This document shows, piece after piece, positions 27,822 to 35,397 of a DNA stretch of 64,000 nucleotides; positions within the stretch are counted from its first letter, which is position 1, and each line of letters starts with the position of its first letter. The notes beneath the pieces were generated by a model. It searched no databases and had not been told where the DNA came from. It saw nothing but the letters and a program-made list of their open reading frames with translations. The stretch is from positions 8,845-72,844 of the forward strand of contig JBEKEX010000002.1 of the NCBI GenBank assembly GCA_050013615.1, read 5' to 3'. The position numbers and the translations under genes were made by a program. Source of the stretch: JBEKEX01 sp050013615. GTDB taxonomy: Bacteria > Chloroflexota > Anaerolineae > Anaerolineales > Anaerolineaceae.

Positions 27822-27874
27822 TGCCGCTCAACTACCAGGCGCTGCGCGAAGGCGCAAAGTTTGTGGTCAACTAG
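27822..27874 (+). pseudogene. 3' remnant of 2-oxoacid oxidoreductase gamma subunit gene
   Basis: It encodes LPLNYQALREGAKFVVN and a TAG stop, identical in protein to the end of the intact gene at 9844-10383, which ends in TAA. Everything upstream of the 17th codon from the end is missing. Confidence 0.88.
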
Positions 27875-27913
27875 CCAATCGCTTCTTTGCCTGGAAGCTT
27901 ACATTAAAAACTT

Positions 27914-27940
27914 GGCTGGCAATAAATGCCGGCCATTTTT
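27914..27940. terminator. terminator carried within the duplicated remnant
   Basis: GGCTGGCA at 27914-27921 pairs with TGCCGGCC at 27927-27934 (one G-T pair), followed by ATTTTTG. It is the counterpart of 10424-10450. Confidence 0.75.
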
Positions 27941-27963
27941 GTGTGTAAGTGCTCGCGAAGCTA

Positions 27964-28103
27964 TCAGGAAGATGACCATTCCTGATCGATCAGTACCCAG
28001 CCCGACGAATCGGCCACCTTCCGCTTCTGAAAATGCCCGCCGCTATCGACGCTCCTTGTGAATACGTCATTGGCCATATCGAGCACTTCCCCCTGCCGCT
28101 CGA
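27964..28103 (-). pseudogene. 3' remnant of polysaccharide exporter ATPase (Wzt) gene
   Basis: The minus strand encodes about 46 residues ending VLIDQEWSSS and a stop, closely matching the end of the intact ATPase (VLVDQDWSSS). The shared stretch includes GEVLDMANDVFT and SVDSGGHFQK. Changes such as GS to RS, QKA to RKV and L to S are mild. Homology stops at 28103, and the next 98 bases are unrelated. Confidence 0.88.
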
Positions 28104-28201
28104 AGTGACTTCTACTTTGATCTCGGCCAAAGATAAAATCCATTATTTAACAATTCAAGCCACTAATAACAACCTGGCTGAATTAATAAATTTCTGATTT
28201 T

Positions 28202-29167
28202 TTACTTGCCAAGTTGTTTTTCATCATCCAAAGCCAGCAATGCCCGAGCAGCGCCAGAATCAGTCACCAGAACATTAATGAACCGACCTCGGATGGCCCC
28301 CAACATCGCTTCGGCTTTTTGGGCGCTAGCCACAACACCTACGACAATTGGAATTTCACGCAAACAACGAATATCAACACTGATCGTGCAACGGTTAAAA
28401 TGCACATCCAACACATTTCCATTAATGTCAAAATATTTGCCACAGATCTCGCCAACTGCCCCTTGCTGCTGTATTTCGTGAAGTTCTTCTAGAGAAATTA
28501 ATTCATTTCGCAAAATTGTAGAAAATGTCGGATTCATAGAACCAATGCCCACTAAAGCCACATCCGCTTTTTCAGCCACCTCAATAGATTCACGGATTGC
28601 CGGCTCCTGGAGGAGCACTGCACAAATTCCCGGATCTTTTAATTTCCAAGGAGAAGGAATGATTTTAAATTCACCACCGAAGGAAGATGCTAGTGTCTGC
28701 ACCAGATCAGTACCTTCGCGCAATTCATTATCCGTTGCTCCTTGCAAACGCGCCACCCGCACATGGATCGGGTTGGTAGCACGCATGGCATGCACGGTGG
28801 ACGCCACAGCCATACCTAGTGAAATACTGAGTGTTTGGCCATCTTTCAAATAGGATTCGAGCGTCCGCGCGGCTAACTGAGCAACATCTCTGACAAGTCC
28901 CTGATAAGAATCCTCAGAAGCTGACAGTACTCGCGCTTGCTTGAGTCCAAATTTTTCCTCAAGCTCTTTTTCAAGCGTTGGGATGGTAGATACTGGATTG
29001 CGAATAACGATTTCAATCAGACCAGTTTCGCGTGCTTCTTTCAATAAGCGTGAAACAGTAGAATGGGAAATATTTAGCATCTTCCCAATTTCAATCTGAT
29101 TGCGGCGTTCGTTATAGTACAGAAGCGCAACACGCGCCATCAATTCAATCTTTTTAATATCAGACAT
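28202..29167 (-). CDS. SorC-family sugar-responsive transcriptional regulator
   Basis: A 321-residue protein with an N-terminal helix-turn-helix (QIEIGKMLNISHSTVSRLLKEAR, shown in part) and a long sugar-phosphate-binding domain typical of SorC/DeoR/LsrR regulators (VARLQGATDNE, ALVGIGSMNPT, GEICGKYFDINGN, VVGVVASAQKAEAMLGAIRGRFINVLVTD in parts). Such proteins are tetramers whose DNA binding changes with a phosphorylated sugar. It is the last gene on the PTS side and most likely controls the PTS and aldolase genes that follow to the right. This link is inferred from position and from repeats upstream of those genes. Confidence 0.92.
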   Translation of the reverse strand: MSDIKKIELMARVALLYYNERRNQIEIGKMLNISHSTVSRLLKEARETGLIEIVIRNPVSTIPTLEKELEEKFGLKQARVLSASEDSYQGLVRDVAQLAARTLESYLKDGQTLSISLGMAVASTVHAMRATNPIHVRVARLQGATDNELREGTDLVQTLASSFGGEFKIIPSPWKLKDPGICAVLLQEPAIRESIEVAEKADVALVGIGSMNPTFSTILRNELISLEELHEIQQQGAVGEICGKYFDINGNVLDVHFNRCTISVDIRCLREIPIVVGVVASAQKAEAMLGAIRGRFINVLVTDSGAARALLALDDEKQLGK

Positions 29168-29258
29168 AAAGAATTCTTCTAAACATAAACCTTCAAGAGA
29201 TTCCTCTTGAAGAAGAGGTGTGGAAGTATTTAATTTTAAAATTCTACTAAACCTATAC

Positions 29259-29289
29259 AGAATTCGATTAAGTTAATTAATCGAATTCT
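29259..29289. promoter_or_regulatory. 13-bp inverted repeat upstream of the SorC-family gene
   Basis: AGAATTCGATTAA at 29259-29271 is matched by TTAATCGAATTCT at 29277-29289 with a GTTAA centre. It lies about 90 bases before the regulator start and after the PTS IIB gene end. It could be an operator for autoregulation or a stem-loop ending the IIB transcript. No T-run follows on the minus strand, which favours an operator. Confidence 0.5.
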
Positions 29290-29353
29290 ATAACACAATT
29301 AACGAGCCTAGATGAATTTGGCGTAAGACAAAATATTACCAGGGTTAAATATA

Positions 29354-29671
29354 CTATTTACTTGCCTCGTTTGCTAATATTTTTTGCGCAGTTTCAATAA
29401 TTTGTTTGTTTATTTCTTCTTCACCAAAACCAGTCAGTAGTCCAACACCCTTAATCAAGGGCACATTGATCGGACCAGGAACAGGGCTGGTAGCAATAAC
29501 GAAGTCAACACCGCCGCGATCAACATATTCTTTCACTGATTGTGGCAGTAGACCGGTTACATCTGCTTTAATTCCATATGGCTCAAGCATTTCTTTTACT
29601 TTCTGCCCTATCATTGAGCAACTTACAACACCAGAACCACAAACAGCCAAAATATGAAGTTTTCTACTCAT
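29354..29671 (-). CDS. PTS enzyme IIB, galactitol-type
   Basis: A 105-residue cytoplasmic protein. The active-site loop AVCGSGVVSCSM near the N-terminus holds the phosphoryl-accepting Cys (C11) of the GatB/lactose-type fold. It receives phosphate from IIA and passes it to the sugar held by IIC. The start follows GGAGGAAAAC. It is separate from IIA and IIC, as in galactitol systems. Confidence 0.88.
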   Translation of the reverse strand: MSRKLHILAVCGSGVVSCSMIGQKVKEMLEPYGIKADVTGLLPQSVKEYVDRGGVDFVIATSPVPGPINVPLIKGVGLLTGFGEEEINKQIIETAQKILANEASK

Positions 29672-29772
29672 CTGCGTTTTCCTCCAACAGCTTATCGAAT
29701 TTATTCAATAAACACTTATTCAAATTATATCAGTAATTTTGCTCATTAGTTGCAAATTATCCCAATAAGTAA

Positions 29773-30231
29773 CTAGTTTAAGACTGATTTCATGAAAGTA
29801 GCCAGCGCTTCTGCTGAGGGTGCATCTTTTATTGTTTTTAACGCGGTTTCATCTTTAAAAATTAAGGCCATTTTTTTCAACCAGGGCACCTGTTCTTTCG
29901 GATCATTTAAAGCAAGCAAAAAAACGATCTCGGCATTTACAAGACCTTCTGGGTTTCCCATTTCATGAAATTCCACAGGATGCATAAGTGATGCTGCACA
30001 CATGGAACTTCGCTTCACATATTGCGCCTCAGTATGGCACAACGCCAGTGGAATACTCGCCAGTAACCCAGTTGGGAAGGATTCTTCACGTTCTAATAAA
30101 TGCTTTTGAAAGTCTTCTGTAACTAAATCGAGTGCACGCAACTTTTCGCTCAAAGCACCCAACACTTCTTCTTTTGTTTTACAGTTAAGCTTCACTACCA
30201 TTAATCGTTTATCGATCAGAATATTTGCCAT
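29773..30231 (-). CDS. PTS enzyme IIA, fructose/galactitol type
   Basis: A 152-residue protein of the PTS-EIIA type 2 fold. The active His is in the ALCHTEAQYV motif (usually IxxPHT), with SFPTGL before it and GLVNAEIVFLLAL after it. It takes phosphate from HPr. No enzyme I or HPr gene is in this window, so those must be encoded elsewhere. It lies between IIC and IIB on the same strand. Confidence 0.88.
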   Translation of the reverse strand: MANILIDKRLMVVKLNCKTKEEVLGALSEKLRALDLVTEDFQKHLLEREESFPTGLLASIPLALCHTEAQYVKRSSMCAASLMHPVEFHEMGNPEGLVNAEIVFLLALNDPKEQVPWLKKMALIFKDETALKTIKDAPSAEALATFMKSVLN

Positions 30232-30338
30232 TACAATGCTCCAAATGAGAATAAGCGATATTTAATAGGGCATTTCTGGCTATCTCAAATATTTTTGCCC
30301 ATCAATAGTTTTCTTTGTATTTCCCACTTACCAAATAT

Positions 30339-30384
30339 TCTTTGGGGGTATCCATCAGCCACATGGTTGGGACACCCCCAAAGA
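30339..30384 (-). terminator. stem-loop between PTS IIC and IIA genes
   Basis: TCTTTGGGGGT at 30339-30349 pairs with ACCCCCAAAGA at 30374-30384, 18 bases past the IIC stop codon. No T-run follows on the minus strand. It may be an mRNA-stabilising or processing hairpin that sets different levels of IIC against IIA and IIB. Confidence 0.55.
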
Positions 30385-30401
30385 AAAGTGTTACTTAAGC
30401 T

Positions 30402-31817
30402 TTACGCTTCGGTTTCTACGTCCAGAGCGGCCTGTTCTTCCATGAAATTCTGGATTTTTACCTTATTCTTTTTGAAAAGAATGTAAATCGGCACATACAC
30501 GACGAGCAAAACAGCAATTGCTGTCCAGCCCCAATTCAGAACCGGCATGAAAATTAAGCCACCGACAATTGGCTTATTTAAGATCATGCCTGCTGTTACT
30601 AGAGCTCCTGGTGCTAACTTCGTTGTAGCGAATTGTGAATAAACTTGGGTGAAAAGGGGAGCTGTCCAGGTGCAGATATAAAGACCGATTGAGAACTCAA
30701 TCGTCGCGAGGACAACGGTCTTAAAGATATTGCCATTAGTGGCAGCAACAAATGGTTGAATAATGAACGGGATGGCGATTAAGTCAACCAATAGCAAAGT
30801 TTGGTTGCCGGGCAAAATGGCGCACATCAAAAGCATAACCGGAATCAGGATGATACCAGAGATTAACGTCGCAGGTTCACCATAACCAGTGGCATCATTG
30901 ACACCGATGTAAAACTCATCGCCGACTTTAACATTCGTCGTTCGCTTGCGGGCTGCTTCGGTAATAGGCATAAATGCTGATGCAAAGATGTTAGCAACAC
31001 GCGGGAAAATGGCCATCACAGCAGAGGTCGAAACGCCGATAATCAGGATGTTGGCCCAGGAGGCCATTAGATTCAGATTATTCAGATGGCCAAGAAAACC
31101 GATCAAAACACCCAGGATCAAGCCTAACACAATCGGCTCGCCAAAGATACCCAATCGTTTTTGCAGGGCATCTGGACGTACACGGATCTTATAAGCGCCC
31201 AATTTATTAAGCAGCCAATTGCCAACAACTGCAAGAGGAGTTCCGGGACAAATGTGCAAAGCGGGGATACTGGCGTTAGGATAACCGTAATAGGTTGACC
31301 AACGTTTTTGGTTCATCTCAATGAAAATTACGTTGTAGAGCACCATGATCAGCATCAGTGCTAAAGACAGCCAGATATCCTTGGTGACAACGTAAATCAA
31401 TGACCCCCATGCCATGTAGGAATAGTTATTCCACAAGTCACCGGGTATGAACAAATTAGTGAATTTAACGAGGAAAAGAATGATCTGGAACAGAAGCCCA
31501 ACGCCCAAGAATATCATACCGGCTTGTGTTGCGTAGGCGATCACTGAAGTTGCCTGCCAGCCAATATCAACCACTGGCAAATTAAGACCGGTGGTTTTTA
31601 CCAAGTTCTGGACAGCAGGGACAATGATCGGAATGTATTGACTGGTTAACCAGCCAAAGCCGGTTAAACCGATACCGGCATATAGAGCTGAGAACATTGC
31701 CTTTTTTGCAGTAACGCCCAGAATCAAGCAAATGGCAAAAATAATCAGGGGCACAAAAATAGTTGATCCAAATGTGTTGAAAACGTCACTTAGCCATTGC
31801 AGGAAAGATAACCACAT
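30402..31817 (-). CDS. PTS enzyme IIC, galactitol-type permease
   Basis: A 471-residue membrane protein with ten or more hydrophobic segments and GatC-like motifs: DIGWQATSVIAYATQAG near residue 84, YGYPNASIPALHICPGTPLAVV in the middle (shown in part), and FYIGVNDATGYGEPATLISG in the C-terminal half. It takes up and phosphorylates a polyol or similar substrate with IIA and IIB. The start follows AAGGAGGATTTTGCT. Galactitol is only the family name here, and the true substrate is unknown. Confidence 0.9.
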   Translation of the reverse strand: MWLSFLQWLSDVFNTFGSTIFVPLIIFAICLILGVTAKKAMFSALYAGIGLTGFGWLTSQYIPIIVPAVQNLVKTTGLNLPVVDIGWQATSVIAYATQAGMIFLGVGLLFQIILFLVKFTNLFIPGDLWNNYSYMAWGSLIYVVTKDIWLSLALMLIMVLYNVIFIEMNQKRWSTYYGYPNASIPALHICPGTPLAVVGNWLLNKLGAYKIRVRPDALQKRLGIFGEPIVLGLILGVLIGFLGHLNNLNLMASWANILIIGVSTSAVMAIFPRVANIFASAFMPITEAARKRTTNVKVGDEFYIGVNDATGYGEPATLISGIILIPVMLLMCAILPGNQTLLLVDLIAIPFIIQPFVAATNGNIFKTVVLATIEFSIGLYICTWTAPLFTQVYSQFATTKLAPGALVTAGMILNKPIVGGLIFMPVLNWGWTAIAVLLVVYVPIYILFKKNKVKIQNFMEEQAALDVETEA

Positions 31818-32042
31818 AGCAAAATCCTCCTTCTAAATTTGGGCTTACAGAAAGTTGGTACTTGCAATTTTTTGATTAGTTTACATGGGTTTAATCACAA
31901 TTCTGGGATTTCGCCTCCTTTCGTAGAAAATCACTGTTTGCTTTGATTTCATTACTATCACTGGTATCAACTTCATAATTATTAATATTTTCTACCTGTA
32001 AGGATAATTTCATTGATCGGGAAGATCGGCAAATAATTATTG

Positions 32043-32069
32043 ATTGCACAATTTCTTTATATGCGCAAT
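32043..32069 (-). promoter_or_regulatory. candidate operator before the PTS IIC gene
   Basis: ATTGCACA at 32043-32050 and TGCGCAAT at 32062-32069 form an inverted repeat with one mismatch. The half-site resembles the TTGCACAT repeats in front of the aldolase operon. The whole gap 31818-32103 is otherwise AT-rich without a recognised gene. Confidence 0.5.
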
Positions 32070-32103
32070 ATTGTTCATACTGTAGCTCGAAAAAAAATGT
32101 TTG

Positions 32104-32583
32104 TCAATACTTTTTGTGGTTATTTGTGAATAAGTTGCAAAGTTGTTCAAATAAGCCAAATTTTGGGCTTCTTAATTCAGTCTCAACTACGTCGGATTCA
32201 ATATGATCGGGCTCAATTTCAACCCCCACAAGCACGATTTTATTGTTGGCGAGAAAAAGGCCAACGACCTCAGGCAAGAATCTGATACGATTTTTTACAT
32301 AATTCGGGCTGGCGGGCATCGGCCATAGTTCAGTCTTATGAGGAATAAATAAAGCCGTTGACTTAAGCATTTGGCACCACTTTGGATAGATAAATTTGTA
32401 AAAACCTTCGATCGTCAAGGACGGGTCTTTTTTGAGTTCCACCTTGGCTTCTGAGAGCACCAACTCGACGGTACGCTCTTTGACCTTTTTTAACTGGTAC
32501 CGGCCTGCTGCCAGAACAATCAACCAGATGGCAGCTAGAACTACAAATAATGTTGTTGAAATATCAGTTGTTTGAACAGTCAT
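32104..32583 (-). CDS. unknown membrane-anchored protein in the PTS cluster
   Basis: A 159-residue protein that I do not recognise. One N-terminal membrane segment (TLFVVLAAIWLIVLAAGRY) is followed by a soluble part with many charged residues. It starts behind AGAGGTGATTAG and is the first minus-strand gene left of the divergent promoter region, so it may share control with the PTS genes. The position and topology recall small GutM-like accessory proteins of some sorbitol systems, but I see no motif to support that. Confidence 0.65.
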   Translation of the reverse strand: MTVQTTDISTTLFVVLAAIWLIVLAAGRYQLKKVKERTVELVLSEAKVELKKDPSLTIEGFYKFIYPKWCQMLKSTALFIPHKTELWPMPASPNYVKNRIRFLPEVVGLFLANNKIVLVGVEIEPDHIESDVVETELRSPKFGLFEQLCNLFTNNHKKY

Positions 32584-32741
32584 CTAATCACCTCTTTCAC
32601 TGTATATCCAGATTCTGTCAGCTGAAAATTCTTGGCTCTTTTTGTTTCAAAAGCAGGTGCTTGAACAGAGCTTTTGAATGACTTTGTTCAGCTATAAGAT
32701 AATCCAAAAAATTTCAAGGTCGTCTCTGTAAGTTTTTGATT

Positions 32742-32750
32742 TGCACATAA
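32742..32750 (+). promoter_or_regulatory. third TTGCACAT-type site
   Basis: TGCACATAA sits about 40 bases upstream of the aldolase operon's -35 and matches the paired repeats at its start site. Confidence 0.4.
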
Positions 32751-32790
32751 GCAGATCAAATTCTACTAGCCATTTGCTTCAAATGAGTAA

Positions 32791-32844
32791 TTGACACTAA
32801 AAGTTTTTATTGCTATAATGTTTATGCACATTATTGCACATAAT
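32791..32844 (+). promoter_or_regulatory. consensus promoter with direct-repeat operator at the start site
   Basis: TTGACA (32791-32796) and TATAAT (32814-32819) are separated by exactly 17 bases, a perfect sigma70 match. Directly downstream are TGCACATTAT (32825-32834) and TGCACATAAT (32835-32844), adjacent repeats covering the expected start site. A protein bound there would block transcription, so the operon is probably repressed until its inducer appears. The 5' leader is about 140 bases and contains a short AAGGTC/GACCTT hairpin. The remaining gap 32584-32966 shows nothing else. Confidence 0.75.
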
Positions 32845-32966
32845 AAGCATTTGTTCAAGGCTTAATAATACAGGTTTTCAGCAATATTTAGGCTTTAAGA
32901 AAAAGGTCTTTTTGACCTTATGCTAAGTTCTATATTTGTAAAATACTGAGAATACAGGAGGAAACA

Positions 32967-33176
32967 ATGTCCATTGAAGGTTACATTGATTACCAACGTC
33001 GGGAATTTTGCAATGATATCCACTGCCCGGTGCAAATTTTATTAAACAAGGATCAGCCCAATACCGAAAGCTATAATTCATTGAAGTCGATTTGCCAGAC
33101 AGGTTGTTTGCATAGTTGTCACGAGTTTCACCTATGGCTGATCAGCAAAGGTTATTTGGTCATTCGTCCAGCCTAG
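32967..33176 (+). CDS. small Cys/His-rich protein, first gene of the aldolase operon
   Basis: A 69-residue protein with a very good ribosome site (AGGAGGAAACA). It has five Cys (15, 20, 43, 47, 51) and His at 19, 49, 52 and 55, arranged as C-x4-C and C-x3-C-x3-C. This looks like a site for zinc or an iron-sulfur cluster. It has no signal peptide and ends in WLISKGYLVIRP. I do not recognise the family. Its place as leading gene before the LsrF-like enzyme suggests a role in the same pathway, perhaps as metal-binding helper or sensor. Confidence 0.7.
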   Translation: MSIEGYIDYQRREFCNDIHCPVQILLNKDQPNTESYNSLKSICQTGCLHSCHEFHLWLISKGYLVIRPA

Positions 33177-33214
33177 AAAAATTGTCACATTTTTAATAAT
33201 TAAGGAGGCATGAC

Positions 33215-34012
33215 ATGGATTGGGGTTTTAATAACCGTTTATCGAAACTGATTCTAGAAGATGGCCATTGCTTTTATCTTGCAATGGACCATGGTTACTT
33301 TCAGGGCCCGACACATGGACTAGAACAGGTAGAGCGAGCATTTGAGCCTCTACAAGAATTTGTGGATGCGGTATTTGTTCCACGCGGCTCATTACGCCAC
33401 TCAATTAAGCCTAACACTAAAACACCTATTATTCTGCGAGTATCGGGTGGAAATAGCATTATCAGCAAAGACTTGTCAAACGAAGAGGTTTCAGTTGGAA
33501 TTGACGAAATCCTGCGCCTTAACGTATCTGCAGTGGGTTATTCGGTCTATATCGGGAGCGAATACGAGCACCAAACTTTAATGGGCCTCAACAAGCTAGT
33601 GGATGCGTGTGCGCCTTATGGCATTCCAGTCATGGCTGTGACAGCAGTTGGCCGCGAAATGGATCAGAAAAAAGAGGCGCGTTTCTTGTCTATGGCCTGT
33701 CGGGTTTGCGCTGAAGCAGGTGCGGATGTAGTTAAAACCTATTTCTGCAACGATTTCGAAAAAGTGGTCAATGGTTGTCCGGTGCCAGTGGTCATCGCAG
33801 GTGGTCCAAAGACTGATTCAGAACTTGAAGTGCTAAAATTTGTTTATGACGGCATGCAGAAAGGTGCCATTGGTGTAAATTTAGGACGCAATATCTGGCA
33901 AAATGTCTGCCCACGAGGCATGGCCAGAGCGCTCAAAGCCGTTATCCATGAAAAAGCAACTCCAAAAGAAGCCTTTGAGTTGTTCGAGCATATGAAAAAC
34001 GCTATCAGCTAA
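33215..34012 (+). CDS. LsrF/DhnA-type class I aldolase or thiolase
   Basis: A 265-residue TIM-barrel enzyme closely resembling LsrF, which cleaves the phosphorylated autoinducer-2 derivative. Shared stretches include DWGFNNRLS, AMDHGYFQGPTHGLE, VYIGSEYEHQ, MAVTAVGR, GCPVPVVIAGG and GVNLGRNIWQ. The Schiff-base Lys corresponds to K174 in VVKTYF. The start follows TAAGGAGGCATGAC. A SorC/LsrR-type regulator is close by, but no other Lsr genes (LsrK, LsrG, Lsr importer) are in the window. It may act in AI-2 breakdown or on a related phosphorylated diketone or ketose. Confidence 0.88.
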   Translation: MDWGFNNRLSKLILEDGHCFYLAMDHGYFQGPTHGLEQVERAFEPLQEFVDAVFVPRGSLRHSIKPNTKTPIILRVSGGNSIISKDLSNEEVSVGIDEILRLNVSAVGYSVYIGSEYEHQTLMGLNKLVDACAPYGIPVMAVTAVGREMDQKKEARFLSMACRVCAEAGADVVKTYFCNDFEKVVNGCPVPVVIAGGPKTDSELEVLKFVYDGMQKGAIGVNLGRNIWQNVCPRGMARALKAVIHEKATPKEAFELFEHMKNAIS

Positions 34013-34082
34013 GTTCTTTATTGTGATGGGGGGGAGCCGACGGCTCCCCTCCTAGTGTACATGTTCAGGAAAGGGATACAAT

Positions 34083-35333
34083 ATGAAAAATCAAGAAAAT
34101 ATTTCGACACAATACAGTCGGCTAGTCATCGCAGAATTACGCAAAGCCATTTCAGCGGCTGCTGGTAGGCCCATGATCCTTGCCTGCCACAATGACCCTG
34201 ACAGTCTCAAAATTGCGCATGATCATTCAATTGCACAACTTTTTGAATGCTCCGCTTTAACAAAAAATACGTTCAATCGCTTCGGTATCCTGCCCTTGAC
34301 AGGCAGAAATGTCACTTCGTATTCTGCAAAATTACAAAATATATTTTCCAATGTAGATGTTACAGATCTCGCTCCGCGCCTTATCTTAGATAAAGACTTG
34401 GGCATCTGCACATCAGGTCGCACAGCTGCCGAGGCGCAGTTGGTTTTTGAAACAAGTGTAAACGTTTTAGCAACTGCTAAATCTGCGATTAAACAAACTA
34501 AATCTGCACAACAAATTACTTTGGAAGACGAAATTAAAAACCGGCAGTTAAAATTGGCTGCAAAAGGAAACAACCTTTTCGCAGGAGAAGTAGCACTGAT
34601 TACTGGTGCAGCCTCAGGGATCGGAAAAGCCTGTGTGGAATCTCTTTTAGAACGCGGCGCCGCCGTTGTAGGACTGGATATCAATCCGGCGATCACTAAT
34701 TTAAATAAAAATCCTGCATTTCTGGGTATCATCTGTGATTTATCGAATGAAGCAGAGATCATCAATGCATTGGAAACAACGGTTCAGACTTTTGGCGGTC
34801 TGGATATGCTTGTATTGAATGCCGGCATCTTCCCGGCGAGTTGCAAGATTGAAGCATTACAATTAGCCGAATGGCACAAATCGTTCAACATAAATGTTGA
34901 TGCCAATCTAATCCTGCTTCGAGAGTCATACCCGTTATTCAAACTAGCTGCCCGGCATGGACGTGTGGCCGTGAACTCTTCGCGTAACGTTCCGGCGCCC
35001 GGCCCCGCCGCGGCATCTTACTCAGCCTCAAAAGCAGCCTTGACACAACTGGCAAGAGTAGCTGCGCTTGAATGGGGCAAGGATCATATTAATGTCAATA
35101 TTGTCAATCCACATGCCGTATTCGATACAGGACTTTGGACTGACGAGGTACTCAAAAACCGAGCTGCCAATTACAACATGACCATCGCACAATATAAAAC
35201 GAATAATGTTCTGCACGTCGAGCTTACCAGCCGGGATGTTGCAGAAATGCTCACTGAAATGTGCGGGCCGCTTTTTGAAAAAACCACCGGCGCACAGGTG
35301 CCAATGGATGGTGGCAGTGATCGTGTGATCTGA
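34083..35333 (+). CDS. SDR dehydrogenase fused to a C-terminal half of a class II aldolase domain
   Basis: A 416-residue protein. Residues ~165-416 are a short-chain dehydrogenase (cofactor loop TGAASGIG at 174-181, NAG, and the SYSASK catalytic pair). Residues 1-160 match the C-terminal part of the aldolase domain of RhaEW/YuxG-type bifunctional rhamnulose-1-phosphate aldolase/lactaldehyde dehydrogenases (GRPMILACHND, LAPRLILDKDLGICTSGRTAAEAQ). The metal-binding N-terminal aldolase half is missing. A separate full aldolase is encoded next. The operon thus seems to use split functions. The SDR probably oxidises or reduces an aldehyde or polyol product such as lactaldehyde. Start behind AGGAAAGGGATACAAT. 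Confidence 0.82.
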   Translation: MKNQENISTQYSRLVIAELRKAISAAAGRPMILACHNDPDSLKIAHDHSIAQLFECSALTKNTFNRFGILPLTGRNVTSYSAKLQNIFSNVDVTDLAPRLILDKDLGICTSGRTAAEAQLVFETSVNVLATAKSAIKQTKSAQQITLEDEIKNRQLKLAAKGNNLFAGEVALITGAASGIGKACVESLLERGAAVVGLDINPAITNLNKNPAFLGIICDLSNEAEIINALETTVQTFGGLDMLVLNAGIFPASCKIEALQLAEWHKSFNINVDANLILLRESYPLFKLAARHGRVAVNSSRNVPAPGPAAASYSASKAALTQLARVAALEWGKDHINVNIVNPHAVFDTGLWTDEVLKNRAANYNMTIAQYKTNNVLHVELTSRDVAEMLTEMCGPLFEKTTGAQVPMDGGSDRVI

Positions 35334-35397
35334 GCTTTTTGCGTCATCAAACAGCGTGTGACAATTAATGAATAAATCGGAAAGGCAAATAATCTAA

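Larger units (their letters stand above)
27822..28103. repeat. direct repeat copy B, remnant of the korC-wzt junction
   Basis: This copy matches 10331-10614 in the same orientation. It begins in the codons for LPLNYQALREG and stops abruptly in the exporter ATPase codons for ERQGEVLDM. Differences fall mainly at silent positions, so both copies evolved under coding constraint before one was broken. Confidence 0.9.

Noticed and set aside
10331..28103. Island considered as a transposon or prophage
   Set aside because: No transposase, integrase, terminal inverted repeats or tRNA end; the bounding repeats are gene ends, so recombination between homologous DNA fits better.
29354..31817. PTS genes considered as a full galactitol pathway
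   Set aside because: No galactitol-phosphate dehydrogenase or tagatose-bisphosphate aldolase of the Gat type was found; only the transporter family name can be supported.
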